Origin: JAXMDC01 sp046349035
GTDB taxonomy: Bacteria; Pseudomonadota; Alphaproteobacteria; Rhizobiales; Kaistiaceae
Length of the DNA stretch: 64,000 nt
Assembly (NCBI GenBank): GCA_046349035.1
Contig: JAXMDC010000004.1
Coordinates: forward strand, 186,001 to 250,000
Direction: 5' to 3'
The notes below the pieces were generated by a model. The model saw only the letters and a program-made list of their open reading frames with translations. It was not told the DNA's origin and searched no databases. This document shows, in pieces, positions 1-7,813 of this stretch. Every line of letters starts with the position of its first letter. Positions within the stretch are counted from its first letter, which is position 1. Position numbers and translations under genes: made by a program.

Positions 1-479
1 ACGACTGCAGCCCCTTCCAGCCGTTCGGCCAGCAGGGCCCGGCCCCGAGCGATCCGCGACATCACCGTTCCAATCGGAACCGCAACGATGTCAGCCACTT
101 CCTGATAGGAGAAACCTTCGACGGTTGCGAGCAAAAGGGCCTGCCTTTGATCAGCCGGCAAAGCTTGCAGCGCCCCGATGATCATGGAGCGGGTCGCCGG
201 ATCCACCGCGTCCGCGCTAGCGGTGTCGCCAAGATTCTCCATCGGCGGAGCCCGCCGGTTAGCCCGGTGATGAGATTTTGCAAGGTTGGATAGGATCGTA
301 AAGACCCAGGGAGCCAGTCGCGGACCGCGGTATTGACGCTCGCGATCGAGCGCAAGCACCAAGCAATCCTGGACGAGGTCGTCGGCTGCGGCAGGGTCTC
401 CGGCAAGGCCGACCGCATAGCGACGCAGCGCCGGGATAAGGCGCTCCAATTCCCGGCGATCGATTGTCGTGCGCGGCAA
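1..479 (-). CDS. ECF-type RNA polymerase sigma factor, 3' end off the left edge
   Basis: This frame encodes about 159 residues before running off the window edge. The first half resembles sigma region 2, with an acidic AAADDLVQD stretch and APWVFTIL. The second half is region 4, with LPADQRQALLL, the helix-turn-helix stretch FSYQEVADI and GTVMSRIARGR. These are hallmarks of small extracytoplasmic-function sigma-70 factors, usually 160-190 residues, so little is missing. The only start that fits is a TTG at 479 preceded by GGAGGA about 9 bases upstream; no ATG or GTG lies in frame before region 2. An anti-sigma partner would be expected next door but is not visible inside the window. Target genes are unknown. 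Confidence 0.82.
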   Translation of the reverse strand, partial: MPRTTIDRRELERLIPALRRYAVGLAGDPAAADDLVQDCLVLALDRERQYRGPRLAPWVFTILSNLAKSHHRANRRAPPMENLGDTASADAVDPATRSMIIGALQALPADQRQALLLATVEGFSYQEVADIVAVPIGTVMSRIARGRALLAERLEGAAV

Positions 480-593
480 TCTACCGTGTCCTCCGGCACC
501 CCGAAGTCCCGTCGGCCGAGCCCCTTGGTGGAGGCGGCGAAGCTGGCCTTCAGAGCTAGAGACGCCGAGGGCCGGGCGATTATTCCTGTCCAG

Positions 594-622
594 AAGAAAA
601 AAATCCGGCGCCGGCCGCGGCC
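594..622 (-). terminator. Possible intrinsic terminator after sciP
   Basis: Read on the minus strand, a GC-only palindromic stretch with a short CGGC/GCCG stem is followed by A and then seven T. It lies about 55-70 bases beyond the sciP stop and before the sigma factor gene. The stem is short, so this is a weak call. Confidence 0.35.
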
Positions 623-672
623 TGCCCGAGGCCCGTGCCACGCCGCCTATCGGTGATCTTGCTGCTGGGGCG

Positions 673-948
673 CTAGGCGCGGTAGTGCTGAATTCGCGTG
701 GTGCGAAGGCCGGCCAAGCCGTGGCTATCGATCGACTGCTGCCAGGAGAGAAACTCCTCGACAGTCAGGGTGTAGCGGCTGCAGGCTTCCTCAAGGCTGA
801 GTAGGCCGCCGCGCACGGCAGCGACAACCTCCGCCTTGCGGCGAATAACCCACCGCTTGGTATCGCCCGGAGGAAGGTCGGCGATGGTCAGCGGGCTGCC
901 ATCGGGGCCGATCACATACTTCACTCGCGGACGGAGCTCTGCGCTCAT
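673..948 (-). CDS. sciP: SciP-like CtrA inhibitor (DUF1153 family)
   Basis: A 91-residue protein with the conserved core VKYVIGPDG, LPPGDTKRWV and IRRKAEVVAAV, then a helix-turn-helix-like stretch (LSLEEACSRY, LTVEEFLSW) and the terminal RTTRIQHYR. This matches the DUF1153 family that includes Caulobacter SciP, which binds CtrA and blocks transcription of CtrA-activated genes, and also binds DNA. The start chosen is the ATG at 948 with GAGAG just upstream. A longer frame reaches 1059 but its extra 37 residues are unlike the family. A CtrA-like site (999-1013) lies about 50 bases upstream, consistent with the known CtrA-SciP feedback. Family assignment is firm; the regulatory role is by homology. 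Confidence 0.88.
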   Translation of the reverse strand: MSAELRPRVKYVIGPDGSPLTIADLPPGDTKRWVIRRKAEVVAAVRGGLLSLEEACSRYTLTVEEFLSWQQSIDSHGLAGLRTTRIQHYRA

Positions 949-998
949 GCTACTCTCACACGCAACGTCTACTGTCGGGGCAAGGTAAAGCGCTGGCT

Positions 999-1013
999 TT
1001 AAAATTTGGCTAA
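999..1013 (-). promoter_or_regulatory. Candidate CtrA-binding site upstream of sciP
   Basis: On the minus strand the site reads TTAG-N7-TTAA, one mismatch from the CtrA consensus TTAA-N7-TTAA. It sits 51-65 bases before the sciP start codon, a normal position for an activator site. Confidence 0.45.
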
Positions 1014-1069
1014 GCCAGAAGGAAGGATTTAGTAAGAATTGTTCGGAATTCTGCGGCACGAAGACTGGC

Positions 1070-1729
1070 CTAGTGGGTCACGCCGATCGTGCGGACGTCA
1101 GAAACGGGCACTGAAAACGAGCCAATCCTGAGGATTGGCTCGGCTCCCGAGAAATCAATCCCAGTGACGGTGCCTGCGACCAAAGTGTCGATGTTGAGCG
1201 CCGCTCCATCCTTGCCGGTGCCGCTGATTTCGATCGTGTAGGGCCCATCGGGCGCGAACTGTCCGTTCGTCATCCGACCGTTCCACGAATAAGTGTGCGA
1301 CCCGGCGGTGAGGGCCGGACGGTCGGTAAACACAATGGCACCGGCGGCGTTGCGGATGGTTACCAGGCCACTGCCTGAGGCGCTGGCATCGTATTGCCAA
1401 GCCGCCTGTCCGTCCTTCAGATAAGTCCCGTTTCCTGAAGCACTCACTTGCGTCCCGACGAAAGACAACAGGCTGGTTGCGTTGGCCGCCCGGGTGACAT
1501 CGATAAGGGAAAGTAGATTGTCGTTGGACTTGATCGCCTGTTCGACCGTCGAGAATTGCACCAGTTGCTGCGTGAACTGATTGGCGTCGAGCGGATCGAG
1601 CGGGCTCTGGTTCTTGAGCTGCGTCGTCAGCAGTTGGAGAAACGCGTCGTAGCTACTGATCAGCGTGTCTTTGTCGGCCGCCGTCTTGTCGGACGTTCGG
1701 TTGGACGCGGCTATCGCGGAAAAGTCCAT
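1070..1729 (-). CDS. flgD: Flagellar hook assembly scaffold FlgD
   Basis: A 219-residue protein. The N-terminal export and cap region contains YDAFLQLLTTQLKNQSPLDP followed by the conserved TQQLVQFSTVEQAIKSN, which is diagnostic of FlgD. The C-terminal half is the FlgD Ig/tudor-like domain with SYSWNG-type and GPYTIEI segments. FlgD caps the growing hook while FlgE subunits polymerise. The start is the ATG at 1729 with GGAG seven bases upstream; the frame extends further into fliK but the extension is unlike the family. It follows fliK by 17 bases on the same strand, so hook-length control and hook-cap proteins are probably co-transcribed. Confidence 0.93.
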   Translation of the reverse strand: MDFSAIAASNRTSDKTAADKDTLISSYDAFLQLLTTQLKNQSPLDPLDANQFTQQLVQFSTVEQAIKSNDNLLSLIDVTRAANATSLLSFVGTQVSASGNGTYLKDGQAAWQYDASASGSGLVTIRNAAGAIVFTDRPALTAGSHTYSWNGRMTNGQFAPDGPYTIEISGTGKDGAALNIDTLVAGTVTGIDFSGAEPILRIGSFSVPVSDVRTIGVTH

Positions 1730-1746
1730 GGCGGGGCTCCACGTCT

Positions 1747-3324
1747 TTAGATGATGATATCGAGTCGGTCGGAGACCATGATCGAGCGGACGGTTCGCTC
1801 GACGGGAGCCGACAGTGGCGCCACGCCGCCGTCGTTCCTCCCGTTCCAATCTTCGACGGGAGCCTGAGCCTGCCTATCCTGCCGGAAGGCCCCGTCATCG
1901 CCGGCGCTCCGCCCGAAGTCGATCTCCGCGCCCGGAACGCCGGCGGCATCCAACGCCTGTCGGAGCGACGCCGGATCGGCTGCAAGCAGTGCCAGCGTGT
2001 CGCCGCGGTGACTGTTGATGCGCGCGCGCAACGATCCATCGCGACCGAACCGAAGTCGCACTTCGACCGCCCCGAGATCGGGCGGGTCGAGGCGGACCGT
2101 GAAGTGGCGAATCCCGGTATCGACGTGATGAGCGATGGCGACCGCAACCGCATTGACCGCGGACGGCGGCGCCTGCGCAGTCACCTGAGCGGCCGACGCC
2201 ATGCCGACGATCGGCCGACCGTCGGGCTGCCATCCGGCAATGCTCGCGTCGGCACCACCGCCGGTCGGCACCGCCGAGATCGAGCCGCTGTCCGGCGACG
2301 CATGCTCGCCGATCCGGAACTCGGCACTGCGGTCGAGCTTCGTTTGTGGCGCGGCGACGTCGCTCTCCTGAAGGCCGCCCCCACCCGGCGAAGGCTCGCC
2401 TGCCGCAGCTTTTGCCGTCCCGGTCCCCGCCGGGGAGGCGACCGCAACAGCGGGTGGCGCCTCGTCGGTCTGCCCGCTGAAACCGCTTAGCTGCTTGAGC
2501 CAGTCGTCCCCCCTGCGGAGCCCCTCAGGACCTAAAGTCCGCGCCTCCCAACGCGGGGCGAGGCCGACATCATCACCAATTCTGCCGACGCGGTCCGATC
2601 GCTCTGACAGCGCCGCCGCGCCCATCTCATTGACAATCGATTCCGGGACGTCGGCCGCGTCGGACCAAGAACGTGTCGCCGTCGCCCATGCCGAGCCGCG
2701 CGTTCGAAGTAACTGCCCGCCACTACCCTTGGCGGGCTCGGCGACCGGATTGTCGCCTTGAACGGAGCCGACAACCCAAACCGAGCCTTCGGAAGTGCCG
2801 CTGGCAGCAGGGTTGCTCGCTGCGTCGCCCCCATCCGTGTCCGTGGACGGCGAATTGCTCACCGGCAGTTGGGTAGTCACCAGCGCCGCAATCAAGTCCG
2901 GCGAAGGATCTTGTTGATCATCCTTGGTGCGAACTTTCCCTGTATCCGCCTCGCGGCAGTCGCCCTCGTGGCCACTCGGCTTGACTTGCACGGCCTCGCC
3001 GACAGCCACCGCGAATTCGGGCGGTCCGATTGCTTGATCGGGAACCGCGCGGGGCTCGACAGCCTGGCGCAGCGGCCAATCTTCGGTGACGCCGCTTTCC
3101 TGGTCGACCGGCTCCGCGCCCACCTCAGCGGCCGGCTTTTCGCTATCGGAGTGTCTTCGGCCAGTCCCCGCCGGCAGCGTGCCGACCTCATCGGGGGCTG
3201 CAGACGGGGTGTCGTCCCCCAACAGCTCCCGCCACACTTCGGCAAATCCGGCCCCTTGCCCAACTGGCACGCGCCGAACCCCGGCCGCTAGCGGCGCCCC
3301 CCCGACCTCAGCCACCGACTGCAC
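1747..3324 (-). CDS. fliK: Flagellar hook-length control protein FliK
   Basis: A 525-residue protein with a long, low-conservation, Ala/Gly/Pro/Asp-rich N-terminal region and a C-terminal Flg_hook domain (about residues 400-470). That domain contains FTVRLDPPDLGAVEVRL, then LRARINSH and LALLAADPASLRQAL, which are hallmarks of FliK. The secreted ruler measures the hook and then switches export specificity at FlhB. The start is uncertain: a GTG at 3324 behind a weak GGGG is the first usual start codon, but the frame stays open about 60 more codons toward 3510 without an ATG or TTG. It lies upstream of flgD in the same transcript and divergently from mnmA. Confidence 0.85.
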   Translation of the reverse strand: MQSVAEVGGAPLAAGVRRVPVGQGAGFAEVWRELLGDDTPSAAPDEVGTLPAGTGRRHSDSEKPAAEVGAEPVDQESGVTEDWPLRQAVEPRAVPDQAIGPPEFAVAVGEAVQVKPSGHEGDCREADTGKVRTKDDQQDPSPDLIAALVTTQLPVSNSPSTDTDGGDAASNPAASGTSEGSVWVVGSVQGDNPVAEPAKGSGGQLLRTRGSAWATATRSWSDAADVPESIVNEMGAAALSERSDRVGRIGDDVGLAPRWEARTLGPEGLRRGDDWLKQLSGFSGQTDEAPPAVAVASPAGTGTAKAAAGEPSPGGGGLQESDVAAPQTKLDRSAEFRIGEHASPDSGSISAVPTGGGADASIAGWQPDGRPIVGMASAAQVTAQAPPSAVNAVAVAIAHHVDTGIRHFTVRLDPPDLGAVEVRLRFGRDGSLRARINSHRGDTLALLAADPASLRQALDAAGVPGAEIDFGRSAGDDGAFRQDRQAQAPVEDWNGRNDGGVAPLSAPVERTVRSIMVSDRLDIII

Positions 3325-3492
3325 CTTGCCACCCCGCTTCCAACCGTCGATGCTGAGCCGCGCTGCAAGACCGGGGCCGATTAATCCGAGCGCGCGAAAG
3401 CGCGCAGCTATTGGGTTTTCAGGCGACGAAAGCGGCGACCGGTCGGCAAATCGTGCCGAGCGGAGGCAATCAATTCCGACCTCTGATCCGCT

Positions 3493-3520
3493 TTGATCGC
3501 GAGGGCCGCGCGCCTATAGT
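3493..3520 (+). promoter_or_regulatory. Sigma-70-type promoter for mnmA
   Basis: TTGATC at 3493-3498 and TATAGT at 3515-3520 are separated by 16 bases. Transcription from it would begin near 3527, which favours a downstream mnmA start (3572) over the ATG at 3533. Confidence 0.5.
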
Positions 3521-3571
3521 GTTAGATGCCAGATGCTGACGCCGTGGATCGCGGACACCATATTGCAGCCC

Positions 3572-4750
3572 ATGATGAACTCCCTCGACTTGCCGGGCGC
3601 GCCCGGGGACACCCGCGTGGTCGTAGCCATGTCGGGCGGAGTCGATTCGACAGTTGTCGCCGGCCTGCTGAAGCGCGGAGGCTACGACGTCGTCGGTATC
3701 ACACTGCAGCTCTACGACCACGGCGCGGCAACCCATCGCAAAGGGGCCTGCTGTGCCGGACAAGATGTCCAGGACGCGCGCGCCGCCGCCGCCAAGCTTG
3801 GCATCCCGCACTATGTGCTCGACTACGAAGAGCGCTTCCGCACCTCCGTTATCGAGGGCTTTGCGGCAGCCTACGCCGCAGGCGAGACCCCAGTGCCATG
3901 CATCGCCTGTAACCGGACCGTCAAATTCGCCGATCTGATGTCGACAGCGCGAGAACTCGGCGCTGCCGCTTTGGCAACCGGCCACTATGTCCGCAGCCGG
4001 CGCAATGGAATGGGACGAGCGCTCTATCGCCCGGCTGATGTCGAGCGGGATCAATCCTACTTCCTCTTCGCCACCACCCGCGAACAGCTCGATTTTCTGC
4101 GCTTTCCGCTGGGCGAGATGACAAAGTCGGAGACAAGAGCGACAGCGCGCGAACTCGGCCTTACCATCGCCGAAAAGCCCGATAGCCAGGACATCTGTTT
4201 TGTTCCTACCGGCCGCTACGCCGAGGTAATCGCCCGCCTTCATCCCGAGGCGGCTTCACCCGGGGAAATCCGCCACGTCGACGGTAGGCGCATGGGTACC
4301 CACGGCGGGGTAATGCACTTCACCGTCGGCCAGCGCCGCGGTCTGGGCATCGCCTCTCAGGAAGCCCTCTATGTGGTTGCCATCGACGCCGGGCGGCGCG
4401 AGGTTTTGGTTGGCCCCCGTACGGCCCTGGCGACAATTCGCTTCACTCTCTCCGACGTGAATTGGCTTGGCGACGAAACGCCAGGCTTCCTCCCCGATGG
4501 CGTCGATGCCTATGTTCGCGTGCGCTCGACAAGGCCGCCGGCGCCTGCTCGCCTGTGGCTCCACGGCAACCGCGCTGTCGTCGAGCTCAGCGAGGCCGAG
4601 GCCGGGGTCGCTCCCGGACAGGCCTGCGTTTTCTATTCCGACGGTGGGCCGGGCGCCCGTGTCCTTGGCGGAGGCTTCATTGCCAAGAACCGCGACCCCG
4701 CATCGGCGCGGCCGGCGGGCGCACGGACGACGCTCGCAGCGGCGATTTGA
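3572..4750 (+). CDS. mnmA: tRNA-specific 2-thiouridylase MnmA
   Basis: A 392-residue cytoplasmic enzyme that places sulfur on U34 of tRNA-Lys, Glu and Gln using ATP and a persulfide carrier. The ATP pyrophosphatase loop SGGVDS is at about residues 21-26. The two catalytic cysteines are in PCIACN (about C113) and DSQDICF (about C209). A GHYVR segment and the C-terminal beta-barrel follow. An upstream in-frame ATG at 3533 would add 13 residues, but it sits only about 6 bases after the predicted transcription start; the MMNSLDLPG start also looks like the family N-terminus. The methyltransferase gene begins three bases after the stop. Confidence 0.95.
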   Translation: MMNSLDLPGAPGDTRVVVAMSGGVDSTVVAGLLKRGGYDVVGITLQLYDHGAATHRKGACCAGQDVQDARAAAAKLGIPHYVLDYEERFRTSVIEGFAAAYAAGETPVPCIACNRTVKFADLMSTARELGAAALATGHYVRSRRNGMGRALYRPADVERDQSYFLFATTREQLDFLRFPLGEMTKSETRATARELGLTIAEKPDSQDICFVPTGRYAEVIARLHPEAASPGEIRHVDGRRMGTHGGVMHFTVGQRRGLGIASQEALYVVAIDAGRREVLVGPRTALATIRFTLSDVNWLGDETPGFLPDGVDAYVRVRSTRPPAPARLWLHGNRAVVELSEAEAGVAPGQACVFYSDGGPGARVLGGGFIAKNRDPASARPAGARTTLAAAI

Positions 4751-4753
4751 TCC

Positions 4754-5428
4754 ATGGCCAATCCCACGCCCGCCCGCCCCAAGACCGACGATCCCCCCGC
4801 CCCCGCCGAACTGACGGCGCCGGTTGTTCTCGCCGCTTATGCCCGCTGGGCACCGGTCTATGATGCGCTCTTCGGCTTACAATCACTGCCTGGCCGCCGC
4901 GCCGCCGCGACCGTGGTGAACGCTCTTCCTGCCGGGCGGATATTGGAAGCTGGAGTCGGCACGGGCATGTCGCTGCCGCTTTATCGCCGTAAGCATCGCG
5001 TGGTTGGCATCGACCTGAGCCCGCAGATGCTGGAGCGCGCGAAGGCACGGCTGGCGACCCGGCGGCTCGATCACGTCGAGGCGTTGGAACTCAAAGACGT
5101 GACCGCCCTCGATTTTCCTGCCGCGAGCTTTGACGTTGTTGTCGCTGCCTATTTGATGTCGGTCGTACCCGACCCTGAAAGGGTGATGGCGGAATTCGCT
5201 CGGGTAGCCAAGCCCGGCGGCCGGGTGATCCTGGTCAACCACTTCGGCGCCGAGGGCGGCTGGCGAGCACGCGTAGAACGCGGTTTTGCCAATTGGGCAA
5301 TCCGCCACGGCTGGACGCCTTCACTCCCGGAAGCGAGCGTCATGGGTCGTCGCGACCTTAGGGTGGTCACCCGTCGCCCCGTGGCGCCACTCGGCCTCTT
5401 CACGCTGCTAGCTTTCGAACGCATCTAA
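4754..5428 (+). CDS. SAM-dependent methyltransferase, PmtA-like (phosphatidylethanolamine N-methyltransferase family)
   Basis: A 224-residue class I methyltransferase. Motif I is LEAGVGTGMSLPLY (about residues 57-70), the acidic residue binding the SAM ribose is in VVGIDLSPQML, and motif II is DVVVAAYLMSVVPDP, followed by PGGRVILVNHF. The early segment AYARWAPVYDALFG and the HFG ending of motif III resemble the Rhodobacter-type PmtA that makes phosphatidylcholine from PE. Other small-molecule or quinone methyltransferases share this fold, so the substrate is inferred. It starts three bases after mnmA and is probably co-transcribed with it, although no functional link is obvious. Confidence 0.75.
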   Translation: MANPTPARPKTDDPPAPAELTAPVVLAAYARWAPVYDALFGLQSLPGRRAAATVVNALPAGRILEAGVGTGMSLPLYRRKHRVVGIDLSPQMLERAKARLATRRLDHVEALELKDVTALDFPAASFDVVVAAYLMSVVPDPERVMAEFARVAKPGGRVILVNHFGAEGGWRARVERGFANWAIRHGWTPSLPEASVMGRRDLRVVTRRPVAPLGLFTLLAFERI

Positions 5429-5455
5429 GCACCGGCAGCCCAGCCGTCGCGCGGC

Positions 5456-5485
5456 TTGACACAGCTCCGGGCGGCTCCCTAAATC
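5456..5485 (+). promoter_or_regulatory. Promoter of the tRNA-Met gene
   Basis: A perfect TTGACA at 5456-5461 is followed, 17-18 bases later, by a poor -10 (TAAATC or CTAAAT). It lies about 30 bases upstream of the tRNA 5' end. Confidence 0.55.
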
Positions 5486-5513
5486 CGCCTGCGCCGACGC
5501 GGTTCGCTGCTGG

Positions 5514-5590
5514 GGCGGAGTAGCTCAGTTGGTTAGAGCAGCGGAATCATAATCCGTGTGTCGGGGGTTCAAATCCCTCCTCCGCTACCA
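5514..5590 (+). tRNA. tRNA-Met (CAT), elongator type
   Basis: A full cloverleaf of 77 bases with encoded CCA. The acceptor stem is GGCGGAG/CTCCGCT, the D-arm contains AGCTCAGTTGGTTAGAGC, the anticodon stem GCGGA/TCCGT holds the loop ATCATAA (anticodon CAT), and the T-arm contains GGTTCAAAT. The paired first base and lack of three GC pairs in the anticodon stem exclude initiator tRNA. A lysidine-modified tRNA-Ile also reads CAT in DNA, but the body matches elongator Met of alphaproteobacteria. Confidence 0.93.
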
Positions 5591-5824
5591 CTTTCCAGCG
5601 TTGCCGGAGTCTGCCGCGCCCTCCGGAAGTGGACGCTGGCGAAGGAATTGCCCGCAGCAACCTCGGCGAGGCGCCGATCTCAACCTCCTTATCCGGCAGC
5701 GCCGCAGCGCTCGCTCACTTGCCAGTTTGGCGGCGCGCGGCGTAGCTTCGCGCCCGGAGACGGCCGCGCCGGCCGGAATTGGATCGTCCGTCGTCCACGA
5801 TTCCATTCCATCGGGAGGACTAAA

Positions 5825-6886
5825 GTGAAGGCATTGGCAATTAGCGTCGGCCTTGCGGCCGCGCTTTGGGCATCGACCGCCGCGGCGGCCGACTACCCCG
5901 CTCCCAAACAGAGCGATTTCGTTCTCAAGAACTTCAAGTTCCACACCGGCGAGGTGATGCCCGAGCTGAAGGTGCACTACGCCACAGTCGGCGCTCCTAC
6001 CGGCGAGCCCGTCATCATTCTGCACGGCACCGGCGGCGCCGGCTCCGGCTTCCTCAACGCCGGTTTTGCCGGTGAGATGTTTGGCGCCGGTCAGCCACTA
6101 GACGCTACAAAGTACTTCATCATTCTGCCGGACGCGATCGGCTCCGGCCAATCGGCAAAGCCATCTGATGGCTTGAAGACCAAGTTCCCGCAATACGACT
6201 ATGACGACATGGTCGAAGCCCAGTACCGGCTTGTCACTGAGGGTCTGGGCATCAAGCACGCCCGCGTGGTGATGGGGAGTTCGCAGGGTGGCATGCACGC
6301 CTGGCTCTGGGGCGGAAAATATCCCGACTTCATGGACGCTCTGGTGCCGATGGCCTCGCAGCCGGTTCAGATGGGTGCCCGCAACTGGATGCTCCGGCGC
6401 CTCATGGTCGAGTCGATCAAGAACGATCCTGAATATATGGGCGGCAACTACACCAAGCAGCCGACCTCGCTCAAATACGCCAACGTATTCTTCAGCACCG
6501 CCACCAGCGGCGGGACGCTCGGCTATTACGGCCTGGCACCAACCCGCGCTTTGGCCGACAAGCTGGTGGACGACCGCCTGGCGGCACCTGTCACTACGGA
6601 TGCCAACGACTTCATCTATGCATGGAGTTCGTCCGGCAACTACAATCCCGAGCCGAACCTCGACAAGATCAAGGCGGCTGTGCTGGCGATCAATGGCGCC
6701 GATGACGAGCGCAATCCGCCGGAGACCGGTGCCACCGAAAAGGCGATGAAGAAGATCAAGAATGCCCGGCTCCTGCTGATCCCGGCGAGCACCGAGACGC
6801 GCGGCCACGGCACCACCGGCAACACCGCGCTCTGGAGGAACGAATTCTCGGCGTTCCTTGCGTCGGTGCCACGCCAGGGAATGTAA
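5825..6886 (+). CDS. Exported alpha/beta-fold hydrolase (homoserine acetyltransferase-like fold)
   Basis: A 353-residue protein starting at a GTG at 5825 with GGGAGG seven bases upstream; the frame continues upstream through the tRNA but that part is noncoding. The N-terminus is a signal peptide (hydrophobic run ending AAAADYP), so it is likely periplasmic. The hydrolase core shows the oxyanion region VIILHGTGG, the nucleophile elbow MGSSQGG, the acid in INGADDERNPP and a late histidine in RGHGTTGN. The layout (QPLD..YFIILPD, MGSSQGGM, W at QMGARNWM) resembles the MetX-like branch of the superfamily. Its substrate is unknown. A strong terminator follows the stop. Confidence 0.82.
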   Translation: MKALAISVGLAAALWASTAAAADYPAPKQSDFVLKNFKFHTGEVMPELKVHYATVGAPTGEPVIILHGTGGAGSGFLNAGFAGEMFGAGQPLDATKYFIILPDAIGSGQSAKPSDGLKTKFPQYDYDDMVEAQYRLVTEGLGIKHARVVMGSSQGGMHAWLWGGKYPDFMDALVPMASQPVQMGARNWMLRRLMVESIKNDPEYMGGNYTKQPTSLKYANVFFSTATSGGTLGYYGLAPTRALADKLVDDRLAAPVTTDANDFIYAWSSSGNYNPEPNLDKIKAAVLAINGADDERNPPETGATEKAMKKIKNARLLLIPASTETRGHGTTGNTALWRNEFSAFLASVPRQGM

Positions 6887-6909
6887 GCTGCGCCCGATCC
6901 AAGATAGTA

Positions 6910-6937
6910 GGGGCCGCTTAGGCGGCCCCTTTCTTTT
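6910..6937 (+). terminator. Intrinsic terminator after the hydrolase gene
   Basis: An eight-base-pair stem GGGGCCGC/GCGGCCCC closes a TTAG loop and is followed by TTTCTTTT. It starts 23 bases after the hydrolase stop codon and separates that gene from the ankyrin gene. Confidence 0.92.
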
Positions 6938-7028
6938 GGTATCCAGTGGCCTGCAGCTGTGGAGCCGCGCTCGCCGCCGCCAGACACCGGTCTGCGTGCC
7001 TCAACCGGCGTTTGGCGCCAACAGACCC

Positions 7029-7706
7029 TTGCTAGGAAACGGCTCGCTTCGGTCGCTCCTCTTGGTTGTCGCTTCGATCGCTTATGTTCAGCAGGCGGCG
7101 TTGGCGCAGCTGCCGAGCAGCCCGCCGCTCGTGCACGCCGCTGAGCTCGGCGACATCACGACGCTCCGCCTCCGTCTCGCCGCCGGCGCCGATGTCGAGC
7201 AGCGCGACGACGCCGGGCGCACCGCACTCCTCGCCGCCACCCAGGCCAACCAGATCGCCGCGGCCGCTATCCTCATCTCGGCCGGGGCTGACGTGAACGC
7301 AACGGACAACATCGGCGACAGCGCTTTTCTTTACGCCGGCGCCGAAGGCCGAACGGAGATTCTGCGCCTGACCCTGGCTGCTGGCGCCGACCTCGCCAGC
7401 CTTAACCGTTTCGGTGGCACCGCCCTCATTCCGGCCGCTCATCATGGCCATGTCGAGGCGGTCCGCCTGCTCCTTGCAACTCCCATCGCCGTCGATCACG
7501 TCAACAATCTCGGCTGGACCGCCCTCCTTGAGGCGGTAATCCTCGGCAACGGCGGCCCCGCCCATGTCGAGATCGTCCGTCTCCTGCTTGCTGCCGGCGC
7601 CGACGCGAGCCTAACGGACCGTGACGGCCGCTCGCCCTTGGTCCACGCCAGAGCCCGCGGCTTCGAAGCGATAGCCGACGCGATCGCCAAGGCCGGCGGG
7701 AAATAG
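7029..7706 (+). CDS. Exported ankyrin-repeat protein
   Basis: About 225 residues with a signal peptide (LRSLLLVVASIAY, ending AALAQ) followed by five to six ankyrin repeats. Repeat signatures include LVHAAELGD, LLAAGADV-type endings, GRTALLAAT, GWTALLEAV and GRSPLVHARARG. Ankyrin arrays are protein-binding scaffolds, and a periplasmic location is inferred. The start is uncertain: TTG at 7029 gives the best signal peptide, GTG at 6996 is the alternative, and neither has a clear ribosome site. An ATG at 6858 lies inside the previous gene and before the terminator, so it is rejected. The next gene, the PQQ dehydrogenase, is also exported. Confidence 0.75.
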   Translation: MLGNGSLRSLLLVVASIAYVQQAALAQLPSSPPLVHAAELGDITTLRLRLAAGADVEQRDDAGRTALLAATQANQIAAAAILISAGADVNATDNIGDSAFLYAGAEGRTEILRLTLAAGADLASLNRFGGTALIPAAHHGHVEAVRLLLATPIAVDHVNNLGWTALLEAVILGNGGPAHVEIVRLLLAAGADASLTDRDGRSPLVHARARGFEAIADAIAKAGGK

Positions 7707-7813
7707 CCGAAAACGCAGGCTCGGCGAGGGGTTGCCAGCGCCCTTGCCGCAGTCGACAATTACGAGAAGGCCGCACAGACTAGGCCGACGACTTGCTGAA
7801 CGAGGGTGGGCAC

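Noticed and set aside
3420..3450. Sigma-54 promoter before fliK (GGCACG followed by TTGC)
   Set aside because: The distance between the GG and GC elements is 10 rather than 12 bases, which sigma-54 does not tolerate.
5514..5590. Initiator tRNA-fMet or tRNA-Ile2 for the CAT tRNA
   Set aside because: The first acceptor pair is formed and the anticodon stem lacks the three GC pairs of initiators; the body matches elongator Met of related bacteria.
5558..5824. Extended N-terminus of the exported hydrolase reaching into the tRNA
   Set aside because: It begins inside the tRNA-Met gene; the signal peptide and GGGAGG site place the start at 5825.
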